DNA of 33,625 nt from Candidatus Parabeggiatoa sp. HSG14 (GCA_030378085.1 JAUCGK010000018.1:1-33625); one strand, 5' to 3'. Positions 8,543 through 16,115 are shown, numbered from the stretch's first letter. The notes: generated from the letters alone by a model not told the origin. Made by a program: numbers and translations.

Positions 8543-8563
8543 AAAATGAAAAATGAAAAATGA
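8543..8563. repeat. AAAATGA heptamer tract
   Basis: Three exact AAAATGA units followed by TTAATGA. It lies immediately upstream of the tonB-like start, so copy number could affect its 5' leader. Confidence 0.75.
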
Positions 8564-8659
8564 TTAATGATTAAAGTAACATTTTAAATATTATAATCTA
8601 TTGATATAACTAAAGAACGTGCATAAAATAATTTCGATAACTTAATTCACAATCATCCC

Positions 8660-8804
8660 TAGTGCAGAAAAGCGGAAGTCCCCATACCATCCTAGAGAAA
8701 GGGCAACCACAGGGGATTACCCCCTACGCATCAATTGTTCTGGTAATCCTTTATGGTTGCCCCCTTGTAGCAGATCGTCTTGGAATTGGAGCGATCCTGC
8801 ACTA
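8660..8804. repeat. Hairpin element related to the 7432 repeat
   Basis: The outer arms TAGTGCAG and CTGCACTA (8660-8667 and 8797-8804) enclose a long stem: 8701-8721 pairs with 8742-8762 with three mismatches in 21. The stem begins GGGCAACCAC and ends GTTGCCC, the same family as 7432-7456. Confidence 0.65.
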
Positions 8805-8953
8805 CCCCCCTGAATCGAAAGAATGGGGATTCCTCCACTAGGTTGGGGTGGTTTACAAAATTATTTCATGTTTATATCCTTATCTTAATTTTTAAGATGA
8901 GGAGGTATTTGTTACATCGACTTTGAATTATTTTGAATCATGTAAAAAAATAT

Positions 8954-9094
8954 GTAACTACTCAGCCTCTCGTTCCAACGCTCCAGCGTTGGCAACGAAG
9001 TAACGAAGCGCAGCGGAGATCACGCATTTCGTGACGATCCAGCGTCACTCCTTATAAAAAAGTATTAACATTCATCATGAGACTGAGTAGTTAC
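8954..9094. repeat. 141-bp element with GTAACTACTCAG inverted ends
   Basis: GTAACTACTCAG at 8954-8965 and its exact complement at 9083-9094; the similarity extends to 16 bases with one mismatch. Inside is a REP-like block (8971-9056) with the palindrome CCAACGCT-CC-AGCGTTGG (8975-8992) and a GTGACGATCCAGCGTCAC-type hairpin near 9030-9054. There is no ORF, so it looks like a MITE or nested repeat. Confidence 0.7.
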
Positions 9095-9283
9095 AAAAAT
9101 ATAATCTTTCTTTGATATTTTGTCTATAGACACTAACCTTACTTCTTGATACATTAAACTGAGGAGTTTCTAATAGTTTTTACAAAATTTGCTAGGTTTT
9201 CAAAACCTGCTAGGCAAGAAATTATTTTTTGAATATCCATTATTTTAAAAATTAACTTAGGCAATAAAAATAGAGGTAGATGA

Positions 9284-9598
9284 ATGAAACAAGCATTTTT
9301 TTTCCTGGTAGGATTTATTTTGCTGTTGTTAGCTTTTGGTAACCAGCATTTATATGTAGCGTTCCCTGAAATTTTTACGCCGGTTTACCAATTTATTGAA
9401 GATATTGGAGTAGCAACTCTGTATGTTGGTGGTTTTTTAGCGGTGATTATTGCCTTATTTTCAGGGTTAAAAACATGGACAAGTATATTACTTTTTTTGG
9501 CACTGGCTTCAGCAAGTAGTTACTACCTCCATTTCACGGGTAAACAAATTTCTATTGATTTTCAAGGCAAAGCTATTTCTATTGTGGATAGCAAATAG
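9284..9598 (+). CDS. Small membrane protein, hypothetical
   Basis: A 104-aa protein with three likely membrane helices (residues ~4-22, ~40-60 and ~66-83) and a short polar C-terminus (KQISIDFQGKAISIVDSK). I do not recognise the family. A good ribosome binding site (GAGG, 8 nt before the ATG) supports the start. Codon use resembles the neighbouring genes. The next gene, on the same strand, is 243 bp away behind a structured leader, so they need not form an operon. Confidence 0.65.
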   Translation: MKQAFFFLVGFILLLLAFGNQHLYVAFPEIFTPVYQFIEDIGVATLYVGGFLAVIIALFSGLKTWTSILLFLALASASSYYLHFTGKQISIDFQGKAISIVDSK

Positions 9599-9743
9599 CC
9601 TTCAATCATCAGCCAAAATAAAATTTTTCCTTAAAAATTCAGATTTTTTGAAAAATTGGATTTTTTACCAGACAGAACTTTTTTAGACGATATATTAAAA
9701 AGTTTAAGGAATAGTCATGAAATAATTTCTTGTTTTAAACATT

Positions 9744-9841
9744 CCACTCCCAAACTGCTTTTTATGAGGGGAGAACTTAGCGAGTGGTTATCAAGCAGTT
9801 ATTTTGTGGCGATTCCTAAATCATAAAAAAGGAATAATAAC
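9744..9841 (+). promoter_or_regulatory. Possible structured 5' leader of the DUF1451 gene
   Basis: CCACTC (9744-9749) can pair with GAGTGG (9782-9787), and AACTGCTT (9753-9760) with AAGCAGTT (9793-9800). The interleaved order is that of a pseudoknot. ATTCC (9812-9816) can pair with GGAAT (9831-9835), which includes the ribosome binding site AAAGGA before the ATG at 9842. Translation control is possible but is inference from pairing alone; it matches no riboswitch class I recognise. Confidence 0.3.
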
Positions 9842-10354
9842 ATGAGCCATGATGACGACAAAAATTCCAAAGATAAATTAGTACCCGCTTATCGACAAAT
9901 GATGGTACGGGTTGAAGAAACACAAAAGCATTCAACCACTAAAACCTTACAACAACATATTGAGGATGCCAAAGAAAAGGCGGTTGAACTGGATGAACTA
10001 ACTCGTGAAGAAGCAGAGCGTATTGGTGATTATTTACGCCGAGATTTACACGATGCCGCTGAATTTATTGTCTCTGGCGAGCAAGCGTTAGCTGATTGGA
10101 TACGTTTTGATTTAGAATTAATTGAGGAAGGTTTGTTAAATATGTTTAGTTTGATGGTTGATCAAACTCAACTGGAATTAGAAAATCTTGCAGAAAGAGC
10201 ACGTCAGGCAACAGAATGGTATAGTGGAGAAATTGTTGGATTAGGTACTTTGTATTGTGATAATTGTGGCAAAGCATTGCATTTCCATCAACCCGATTAT
10301 ATTTATGCTTGTCCAAATTGTAATGCGACTTGCTTTAAACGGAATGTTAAGTAA
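9842..10354 (+). CDS. Zinc-ribbon protein of the DUF1451 (YbeL) family
   Basis: A 170-aa soluble protein. The N-terminal two thirds are highly charged helices (coiled-coil-like, residues ~15-130), and the C-terminus is a zinc ribbon with CDNC (~140-143) and CPNC (~157-160). This matches the DUF1451/YbeL family of proteobacteria, whose function is unknown. The start has the ribosome binding site AAGGA about 9 nt upstream. The stop codon TAA is the first triplet of a 42-bp dispersed repeat (10352-10393). Confidence 0.88.
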   Translation: MSHDDDKNSKDKLVPAYRQMMVRVEETQKHSTTKTLQQHIEDAKEKAVELDELTREEAERIGDYLRRDLHDAAEFIVSGEQALADWIRFDLELIEEGLLNMFSLMVDQTQLELENLAERARQATEWYSGEIVGLGTLYCDNCGKALHFHQPDYIYACPNCNATCFKRNVK

Positions 10355-10393
10355 CTGATGTTACGCACTATACTTCTAAATTAATTAAATTCC
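10352..10393 (+). repeat. 42-bp dispersed repeat, copy at a gene 3' end
   Basis: Begins TAACTGATGTTACGCAC and shares 37 of 42 bases with the complement of 16120-16161. The first three bases are the stop codon of the DUF1451 gene. Read in the upstream frame it has a short open extension ending in Asn-stop, as do the two copies at the 3' end of the MlaC-like gene. Confidence 0.75.
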
Positions 10394-10442
10394 TTATGTT
10401 GTTTCACCCCTTCGGGGTTAGTTCCAACTCTGAAAGGGTTAA

Positions 10443-10540
10443 ATATAGCGTTTCCCGATTGCGTCAGGTACAAGTCCCCTCTTTAACTAAGGAGAGGATT
10501 TAGGGGAGGTTGTACTTTATCCAATCGGAAAACGCTATAT
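10443..10540. mobile_element. MITE-like element, copy 2
   Basis: A near-identical copy of 136-232. The 19-bp ends ATATAGCGTTTCCCGATTG and their complement differ at one base. Its right end meets the nuclease-gene fragment at 10539 without a gap. Two closely similar copies 10 kb apart support recent mobility. Confidence 0.85.
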
Positions 10541-10607
10541 TTCCCCAGAAGCAAGTGAAGAAGTTGAACAGTGTTGTGCCGAATATGAGTTGATGTTTAT
10601 TGGATAA
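10539..10607 (+). pseudogene. 3' remnant of a coiled-coil PDDEXK nuclease gene
   Basis: Translates to ISPEASEEVEQCCAEYELMF then IG and stop, nearly the last 22 residues of the intact protein encoded at 13494-14381. Similarity continues past the stop through GATGCTTTTATTTAG and into the REP-like palindrome, matching 14313-14458. Everything upstream of this tail is gone; the MITE begins exactly there. It is a dead fragment from a duplicated gene, not an expressed ORF. Confidence 0.88.
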
Positions 10608-10623
10608 GATGCTTTTATTTAGA

Positions 10624-10672
10624 AGAGTAACGCTGGAGTCTTCTAACAAGGCTCCAACGCTGGAGCGTTGGA
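10624..10672. repeat. REP-like palindrome, copy 2
   Basis: TCCAACGCTGGAGCGTTGGA at 10653-10672 is a near-perfect hairpin, preceded by a weaker AGTAACGCTGGAGTCTTCT stem. The same two-hairpin arrangement occurs at 14398-14448 and, inverted, at 8971-9056. It lies in a convergent gap and could also stop transcripts. Confidence 0.8.
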
Positions 10673-10684
10673 ACAAGAAAAAGA

Positions 10685-12349
10685 TTATTCAACCCGCCGA
10701 AAATGTTTCATTGCCTCATCTTCTGGCACAAGAATGAATGCTGATTTTGGAGGAATGTTTTTAGCGTCAATAAAGCCATCAATAACTTGAACATGATAGG
10801 AACTACCCAGTTTATCTACAAGCTTCTTCCACGTCGGAAAATAGGGATCGCTTAGTAAAATTTGGTCATCCAGCGTTTCTGTTGTCGGATTCACCAAAAT
10901 AACAACAAGCTGGTTGGCACGATGAGTAAACCTCATAAAAGCAAAAAGTTGTTGCCGTGCTGGTAACACCTTCATATTTCCATATCGCAAAGCAGGCAAC
11001 GCTTGGCGAATATCAATCAGCTTGCGTATGGATGCTAAATGAGGATTGTTTGTAGAAATTAAATTCCAATTCATAGGTGCTCTATTTTCCGGATCACCCG
11101 CACCTCCCATACCGATTTCGTGTCCATAATAAATAAGGGGGGATCCCGCTAAAGTAAATTGAAGGATTTCTGCCAAGCGTACAGATTCTGTGTTCAATAA
11201 ATCATAGATACGGGGAGTATCGTGATTTTCTAATATAATCCAAGATTTCAACAAAGATTCATAAGCACTTTCATGGATAATATCTTCCATGATTTTTTGC
11301 ATTTGATAACCATCTATTTGATTCTGTAGGAAAAAAAGAATCGTCTGTTTTAAAATAAAGTGAATCGAACCATCTAACGCATCTCTCCAGGGTTCTGCTA
11401 GATGATAGCGCATGATTTCTCCGGTTGTCCAAGCCTCTTTCTTGTATTTATGTGTGTACTCGTTGAACAACATGAGCAATTTTGGCCCAATATCATGAGC
11501 AACATCAAACCGCCAGCCATCAATGCCAATTTCACGAAGATAGTAGGCAAGCACAGAGTTTTTATCAGCAAAAAGTGCTTTCTGCACTGCCGGATTTTCA
11601 AGGTTAAGTTCTGCTAAGTTCGCTACGCCTTCCCATAATTTATAGCCATTTGGAGAAGTTGGATCCTTGTAAAACCAATCTTTACGTTCTTTGTGTCGTG
11701 GATTATTAGGGTCTATCGCCGCTTGAAAATCATGGGAGCGACTTCCAACATGGTTAAAAACACCATCTAAAACAAGATACATACCTTCTTTATGCAAAGT
11801 ATCCGTTAATTGTTTAAGGTCCTCGATGGTTCCATATTCCGGCGAAACACGACGATAATCAATCGCATCATACTTGTGAAAGGTATACGCATAATGAATC
11901 GGATTGAGATAGAGTGTATTTACTCCCAGTTCTTTTAAATAGGAAACACGTTCAATCAAAGCAGGTAAATCACCCCCATAAAAATCTAATTCATGTTCAT
12001 AAAGTCCAACCTCTTCACCAAGAAACTTTCCTCTTTTAGGGAGTTGCTCCCAATTTAGAAGCCGTTTAGGGGGAGAATACAACGATTTTTTAGAGGCCAG
12101 ATTTTTTGAAATGGCGAAGCGATCCACAAGAACCTGATAAACAATGGAACCTACACGCCAATCGTCTGCTCTCTTCTTCATAATGGAAGCCAATTTTTCT
12201 TCCCTTGACGTGGCATAATAACCCGTTTTAAATTCATCATTTTCCATGACAACCTCTTCAGCCTGTACCAGGCTAGATTTTATGATAATACTTAACATAC
12301 AATAACTTACAATGGCGATCCATTGCAAATTTCTTGAACAAAATTTCAT
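10685..12349 (-). CDS. Secreted GH13 family alpha-amylase-type glycosidase
   Basis: A 554-aa protein with an N-terminal signal peptide (cleavage likely after VQA, ~residue 30). The (beta/alpha)8 catalytic domain shows the four GH13 regions: DGVFNH (195-200), GWRFDVAHD (278-286, nucleophile D282), TGE (acid/base E311) and ENHD (374-377, D377). Calcium-linked folding and cleavage of alpha-glucans in the periplasm or outside the cell are expected; the exact specificity (amylase, neopullulanase or cyclomaltodextrinase-like) cannot be told. The C-terminal beta domain is ~455-545. No transporter or regulator gene is adjacent. It is flanked by repeats and nuclease-like genes, so it may be an acquired gene. 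Confidence 0.92.
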   Translation of the reverse strand: MKFCSRNLQWIAIVSYCMLSIIIKSSLVQAEEVVMENDEFKTGYYATSREEKLASIMKKRADDWRVGSIVYQVLVDRFAISKNLASKKSLYSPPKRLLNWEQLPKRGKFLGEEVGLYEHELDFYGGDLPALIERVSYLKELGVNTLYLNPIHYAYTFHKYDAIDYRRVSPEYGTIEDLKQLTDTLHKEGMYLVLDGVFNHVGSRSHDFQAAIDPNNPRHKERKDWFYKDPTSPNGYKLWEGVANLAELNLENPAVQKALFADKNSVLAYYLREIGIDGWRFDVAHDIGPKLLMLFNEYTHKYKKEAWTTGEIMRYHLAEPWRDALDGSIHFILKQTILFFLQNQIDGYQMQKIMEDIIHESAYESLLKSWIILENHDTPRIYDLLNTESVRLAEILQFTLAGSPLIYYGHEIGMGGAGDPENRAPMNWNLISTNNPHLASIRKLIDIRQALPALRYGNMKVLPARQQLFAFMRFTHRANQLVVILVNPTTETLDDQILLSDPYFPTWKKLVDKLGSSYHVQVIDGFIDAKNIPPKSAFILVPEDEAMKHFRRVE

Positions 12350-12543
12350 AAAATTATTTAATCCTGTAAATTCTGAGTAAAAAAAATGTTATGATACCAT
12401 ATTGGCTTCAAAATAAATAGCCAGAAAGTGAATCAAGGTGTGATTATTTTTAGCACGTAAGACGGGCTATTTTGACTGATGTATAACAATGAGTGCCAAC
12501 CGCACAGGAACTAGAAAAAATATTCGATTAATAAGGAGTTTTT

Positions 12544-13164
12544 ATGGCATTTAGCGAATATAAAGATTATATGGCCAGTGAGTTAGAAGATTTTTTTAAT
12601 ATAAAAATTTGCGAACATGAGGATTTATTTACTCATTTTAAGTCTAGTGGTGAAAATTATGCTTCTCTCCAAGAAGATGTAAAAGATATGTTATCACGTA
12701 TTAAAATCTCTAAATCGGATAACGAAGCAACCAGAAGCAGCCTTTTAGTATCCCATGTTTTGTGGAAAGCCAGTAAAATCTATAAATTAGGTATTTTCTT
12801 TGAGCCGATTTTGGAGATTAACCAAGAAAAAACGCCTCACTTACCACACCAATTAAATGGTAAATATGATGGTGCTTTAACGCTTGACATAAGAGATTTT
12901 GTACGCCCTATAGTTTCAGTTGTTGAAGTTAAGAAAAGTAGCCTTTCTGATGGTTTGGGGCAGTGTTTAGCTGAAATGTACGCTACCCTAAAAAAATTTG
13001 GGCAGGATAGAGTATATGGTATTATAACAGATGGTGTAGAATGGGAATTTCTTTTATTAGAAGAAGCTGTTCTATCTATAGATGGTGACGTTTATTCTAT
13101 ACGCACCGTGTCTGATATTGTTGATAGAGTGGGCTATATAGCAGAAAAATTCAGACTCACCTAA
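12544..13164 (+). CDS. PDDEXK-type nuclease-like protein
   Basis: A 206-aa soluble protein. The active-site pattern of PDDEXK nucleases is visible: E61 in a helix, D109 in GKYDG, E128-V-K130 at the end of a hydrophobic strand (PIVSVVEVK) and Q140 in GQCLAEM. The following VYGIITDGVEWEFLLL is typical of restriction-endonuclease-fold proteins common in filamentous bacteria. No methyltransferase or specificity subunit is next to it, so a classical restriction role is not indicated. Strong ribosome binding site AAGGAG 5 nt before the ATG. Substrate unknown. Confidence 0.75.
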   Translation: MAFSEYKDYMASELEDFFNIKICEHEDLFTHFKSSGENYASLQEDVKDMLSRIKISKSDNEATRSSLLVSHVLWKASKIYKLGIFFEPILEINQEKTPHLPHQLNGKYDGALTLDIRDFVRPIVSVVEVKKSSLSDGLGQCLAEMYATLKKFGQDRVYGIITDGVEWEFLLLEEAVLSIDGDVYSIRTVSDIVDRVGYIAEKFRLT

Positions 13165-13493
13165 CATGGTTAAGTCGTTGATTTTATTGTAGGGCGTATA
13201 AGCGACAATGTCATACACCAATCCATGATAAAGGCGGATAATGTAAGATTTGAGTTGGCATTGTGGTTTGCTCAATAGTTTTTTCCATTGTAGTGAGTAA
13301 GGTTAATGATATAACGGTGGTATTATCTTACTTTTAGTGAAAAATAGCAATGATTAATAAACCTTTAAATCCACCGCTAGATTTCAATTATTGAAAATTC
13401 GACATAATAAAAAATAATTGAACATTGAACCAAGAACCAATGCTCAGATTATATGATACAATATTTTTTTCACTCAACTGTTTAGAGGTTATT
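13165..13493. other. Gene-free gap with a degenerate hairpin repeat
   Basis: 329 bp. A degenerate hairpin GGCGTAT/ATACACC (13193-13199 with 13213-13219) starts a repeat-like block GGGCGTATAAGCG...AAGGCGGATA. An in-frame TTG at 13425 opens the next ORF, but the ATG at 13494 is the better start. Confidence 0.4.
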
Positions 13494-14381
13494 ATGTTAG
13501 CAAAACAAGATTTTAGTCAAATGCAAGACTATATTCTCCAGGCTTTGCCACAGTTGTTGCGTCAAAATCCAGAAATCGCTACAACAATAGAAGGTATGCT
13601 TGCCCATCAATTTCCACGTCGTGATGAATTTATTCAATTATTGAATGAAGTGAAGTTACTTCGTGAAGACACCAATCAGCGTTTTAAACAGGTTGAACAG
13701 CGTATTGAACTTCTCCAAGAGGAAGTCAATCAATTGCGTGATAACATGAACAAGCGTTTTGAAGAGATGAACAAGCGTTTTGAGCTTTTACAGGCGGAAA
13801 TGGATCGGCGTTTTGAACTTCTACAGGCGGAAATGAACCAACGTTTTGAACTTTTACAGGAGGAAGTTAAACAACTGCGTGAAGATATGAAGGAAGAAAA
13901 GCGTGAACGGCTCGACATGAAACACCGTTTGATTAAGGTTGAATCAACGGTGGATCGGATGGATAAGAAAATCACGCAGTTTGATGCGTGGTTAAAACTG
14001 GTGACTGGAAATGTGGGTGATCAAAAAGGAAAGGATGCCGAACAATTATTTGCATTGGGATTGAGTTATGGTTTAAAAAGAACTGATATCAAACCGGAAA
14101 CGATTCAATTACGCCAAATTTTTAGGGATGAAGAAGGCATTGTATTTCCAAAGAAAGGTAAATCTATTGAGGTTGATATTTTAGCTGAAAATGGCAAATT
14201 TTCTGTTTTTGAAGTCAAAACGACAGCCATAGAAACAGATGTTGTCACCTTTGCCAGGAAAATTCAGTTAATCCAACATCAAATACCAGATAAACAAGTC
14301 ACTGGTATTTTTATTTCCCCAGAGGCAAGTGATTCAGTTAAACAGTGTTGTGCCGAATATGATTTGATGTTTGTTGGATAA
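13494..14381 (+). CDS. Coiled-coil protein with C-terminal PDDEXK nuclease-like domain (DUF3782-like)
   Basis: A 295-aa protein. Residues 1-45 are helical, ~50-165 form a long coiled coil, and ~175-295 form a nuclease-like domain with E183, D228 and E240-V-K242, the PDDEXK pattern, on strands EVDILAENG and FSVFEVKT. The coil contains repeats of the 11-residue unit RFELLQAEMxx (about 94-126), repeated also at DNA level. The ATG at 13494 has AGAGG 5 nt upstream and a sensible N-terminus; the longer TTG-started form is less likely. Such proteins are often multicopy in cyanobacteria and Beggiatoa-like genomes; function unknown. A tail fragment of a paralog lies at 10539. Confidence 0.82.
   Translation: MLAKQDFSQMQDYILQALPQLLRQNPEIATTIEGMLAHQFPRRDEFIQLLNEVKLLREDTNQRFKQVEQRIELLQEEVNQLRDNMNKRFEEMNKRFELLQAEMDRRFELLQAEMNQRFELLQEEVKQLREDMKEEKRERLDMKHRLIKVESTVDRMDKKITQFDAWLKLVTGNVGDQKGKDAEQLFALGLSYGLKRTDIKPETIQLRQIFRDEEGIVFPKKGKSIEVDILAENGKFSVFEVKTTAIETDVVTFARKIQLIQHQIPDKQVTGIFISPEASDSVKQCCAEYDLMFVG
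13752..13867. repeat. In-gene 33-bp repeats coding hendecads
   Basis: Related units GCGTTTTGARCTTYTACAGG encode successive RFELLQAEM segments in the coiled coil, with partial units before them (KRFEEMNKRFE). An 11-residue period fits a right-handed or straight coiled coil, and copy number can change without a frameshift. Confidence 0.7.
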
Positions 14382-14397
14382 GATGCTTTTATTTAGG

Positions 14398-14448
14398 GGA
14401 GTGACGCGGGAACGTCATGAGAGGGTTCCAACGCTGGAGCGTTGGAAC
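14398..14448. repeat. REP-like palindrome, copy 3
   Basis: The hairpin arms GTTCCAACGCT and AGCGTTGGAAC (14425-14448) form a perfect 11-bp stem with a GG loop, preceded by a weaker GTGACG/CGTCAT stem (14401-14417). It lies between convergent genes and could act as a two-way terminator, though no T-run follows. Confidence 0.85.
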
Positions 14449-14477
14449 AAGGAAAAAGTTCTGATTCTGACAGACAA

Positions 14478-15245
14478 TTAAGGCTTAACCATACTTTTCA
14501 ATTCTTCAATTTGCAGTTGTTGTTCTTTGAAACCCTCAAGCAACACCGCAGTAAACTTGCCATAATCAATAGATTTATAGCCTTTGTTATCAGTGGATAC
14601 TAATTCGGGAAAGATTTTTTCCACTTCTTGGGCAACTAAACCAATTTGTTTTTCTTTAGGATTGTCTTTCCAGTTAAAGCTGACACCACGCAGTTGAGCA
14701 AGTTTGGTAAGGGAATCTCTAATGGTTTGGATGTTTTGTTTGTGGCGTTGATCAGAAGTATATTGGAAATTTTTTGCTTGAATATTACCTCTTACATCAG
14801 CATTCCCAAACACCAAAATACCACCATCCTTTTTAATGTGGAATCTACCATGAAAAATTTTGCCATCCCACAGAATAAACTTAAGATCATTATTACTATC
14901 ACTACGGTTAGTAATATGCCAATTTATTTTAGCTGAAGTATCCCAAATATTTAACATGCCGGCATTTTGACCATCAGATGGTCTACGAATATCTACGATC
15001 TCTGCTGCTATACGTTTTTGAACAGTTTTTCCATTCTGAGAATCATTCAGCGCATTCGTCAATTTCGCTACCTTTTCGGCTGAAGTTTTCACTTGTTCAC
15101 GCAATGCTTTTATTTCAGCATGCACATTTTCCCAATTCTGAATGTCGTTTTGACAAACATTCACAGTTTTATTAGCGAAAGAAACACTGGGCATAAAAAA
15201 AGTCAATGCCAATAACATGGTAATTAAAATAGGAATTTTTTGCAT
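14478..15245 (-). CDS. Secreted protein with S74 intramolecular-chaperone (tailspike-type) domain
   Basis: A 255-aa protein with a signal peptide (~1-24, cleavage after SFA). A short coiled coil (~38-68) is followed by a beta-rich middle (~80-158) and a C-terminal Peptidase S74 domain (~160-250). The S74 start SDQRHKQNI carries the Ser164/Lys169 pair used for self-cleavage in phage endosialidase tailspikes, and IGLVAQEVEKIFPELV and SIDYGKFTAVLLEGF are typical. These domains trimerise beta-helical fibres and then cut themselves off. No phage genes are near, so this is a cell-encoded, exported fibre-like protein. The next gene, 75 bp away, is also secreted. Confidence 0.85.
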   Translation of the reverse strand: MQKIPILITMLLALTFFMPSVSFANKTVNVCQNDIQNWENVHAEIKALREQVKTSAEKVAKLTNALNDSQNGKTVQKRIAAEIVDIRRPSDGQNAGMLNIWDTSAKINWHITNRSDSNNDLKFILWDGKIFHGRFHIKKDGGILVFGNADVRGNIQAKNFQYTSDQRHKQNIQTIRDSLTKLAQLRGVSFNWKDNPKEKQIGLVAQEVEKIFPELVSTDNKGYKSIDYGKFTAVLLEGFKEQQLQIEELKSMVKP

Positions 15246-15320
15246 GTAAAGTTTCCTTATTTAGTGTGGTGGTTAAGAAAAATTCCAATGTGAAAACATT
15301 GGAACAAAAATTAGACATGT

Positions 15321-15899
15321 TTACCAAAATTTTATACCTTCTGGTAAAGAAAATTGGTCATCTCGCCATCCACACCATCCTGTATTACACATACACATTG
15401 GTTTGCAGGGCTTAGGACCATAAGTTGGCTGTATGACATCGCATCCATACTCAAAAAAAGGATCATCATGAGGGGGCATATTACGCGAAGCAACTTGACC
15501 TTCACACCACATGGCTACGCAACTGCCTTTTATTGGAGTATTTCTTTCTGTTGCTGTTGCCCCTAAATTACAAGTTGGTTTCATTACAGAATCACAAATC
15601 TCAGAACAGCTTTTTTCAGCAGGACCTGTCACAAAAATATCCTGATCTCCATTTCCATGTTTTGCCTTCATTAAGGTTTTAACATAGCTAGTGAGACTCG
15701 TTACTTTCTGTAAGCGTTGAATCTCTGCTTCCAGTTTGGTGATTCGCCTTTCCAACTTTTCAATAGAAGAGCAACTCCCATTTAACTTATCAACATCTCC
15801 CGCTTTTTTCATAGGTACTTCAGCCCAAGCAAGTTGTGGTACTAAACCAAGCATTAACCAAAAGAGTGCTTGGGTGATTTTTTTCTTAATGCGTTTCAC
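15321..15899 (-). CDS. Secreted Cys-rich protein, hypothetical
   Basis: A 192-aa protein with a signal peptide (~1-26, cleavage after AWA). A coiled coil (~46-68: IEKLERRITKLEAEIQRLQ) precedes a C-terminal part with eleven cysteines, including CSEIC, CMC and GWC, which suggests a disulfide-bonded extracytoplasmic domain. I do not recognise the family. The start is GTG with AAGGAG 7 nt upstream. Gene order on the minus strand is this gene, then the S74 protein; both are signal peptide plus short coiled coil plus globular domain, so they may assemble together (inference). Confidence 0.7.
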   Translation of the reverse strand: MKRIKKKITQALFWLMLGLVPQLAWAEVPMKKAGDVDKLNGSCSSIEKLERRITKLEAEIQRLQKVTSLTSYVKTLMKAKHGNGDQDIFVTGPAEKSCSEICDSVMKPTCNLGATATERNTPIKGSCVAMWCEGQVASRNMPPHDDPFFEYGCDVIQPTYGPKPCKPMCMCNTGWCGWRDDQFSLPEGIKFW

Positions 15900-16025
15900 A
15901 AAAATACTCCTTAATCAAAAAATGGCCAAAAATAATGAAATTATTAATTTATAAATTAAATCAATCAATTAATAATATCGCTTTACCGATACTACCGGTA
16001 ATTCTTCTTAAATAAACTATCAACA

Positions 16026-16115
16026 CGTAGGTTAGACTGACGATAGAAAGTCCAACCTTTTGAAGTGAAGTTATGATCTTTGAATGTTGGAGTTCGCAAG
16101 CTCACTCCAACCTGG
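16026..16115. repeat. CGTAGGTT...CCAACCT repeat, copy 1
   Basis: An ~90-bp block from CGTAGGTTAGACTGAC to CTCCAACCTGG. It shares orientation and most bases with 18261-18346, including ATCTTTGAAT and TTCGCAAGCTCA. The two copies flank the MlaC-like and lipoprotein genes as direct repeats. Confidence 0.75.

Larger units (their letters stand above)
8535..9283. other. 749-bp gene-free repeat cluster
   Basis: Between divergent genes. In order it holds AAAATGA heptamers (8543-8563), a large hairpin element (8660-8804), a small hairpin ATCTTAA/TTAAGAT (8882-8898), a 141-bp inverted-repeat element (8954-9094) with a REP-like palindrome, and the partial palindrome AGGTTTTCAAAACCT (9194-9208). No ORF is supported. 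Confidence 0.75.
10355..10684. other. 330-bp gene-free mosaic of repeats
   Basis: Between convergent genes. It contains the 42-bp repeat, a compact GC-rich hairpin ACCCC-TTC-GGGGT (10406-10418) that could end transcription but lacks a T-run, MITE copy 2, a decayed gene fragment, and a REP-like palindrome. Confidence 0.75.

Noticed and set aside
12415..12472. AAATAGCC/GGCTATTT inverted pair before the nuclease-like gene at 12544
   Set aside because: Only 8-bp arms with a 42-nt loop; expected by chance in AT-rich DNA.
13425..13493. Longer N-terminus of the coiled-coil nuclease protein from TTG
   Set aside because: The ATG at 13494 has a good ribosome binding site and a typical start MLAKQDFSQMQ; the upstream part has neither.
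12544..14381. Restriction-modification locus from the two PDDEXK-like genes
   Set aside because: No methyltransferase or specificity gene is present, and the genes are separated by 329 bp with repeat sequence.
14478..15245. Prophage remnant, because of the S74 tailspike-type domain
   Set aside because: No capsid, tail, integrase or lysis genes nearby, and the protein has a bacterial signal peptide.
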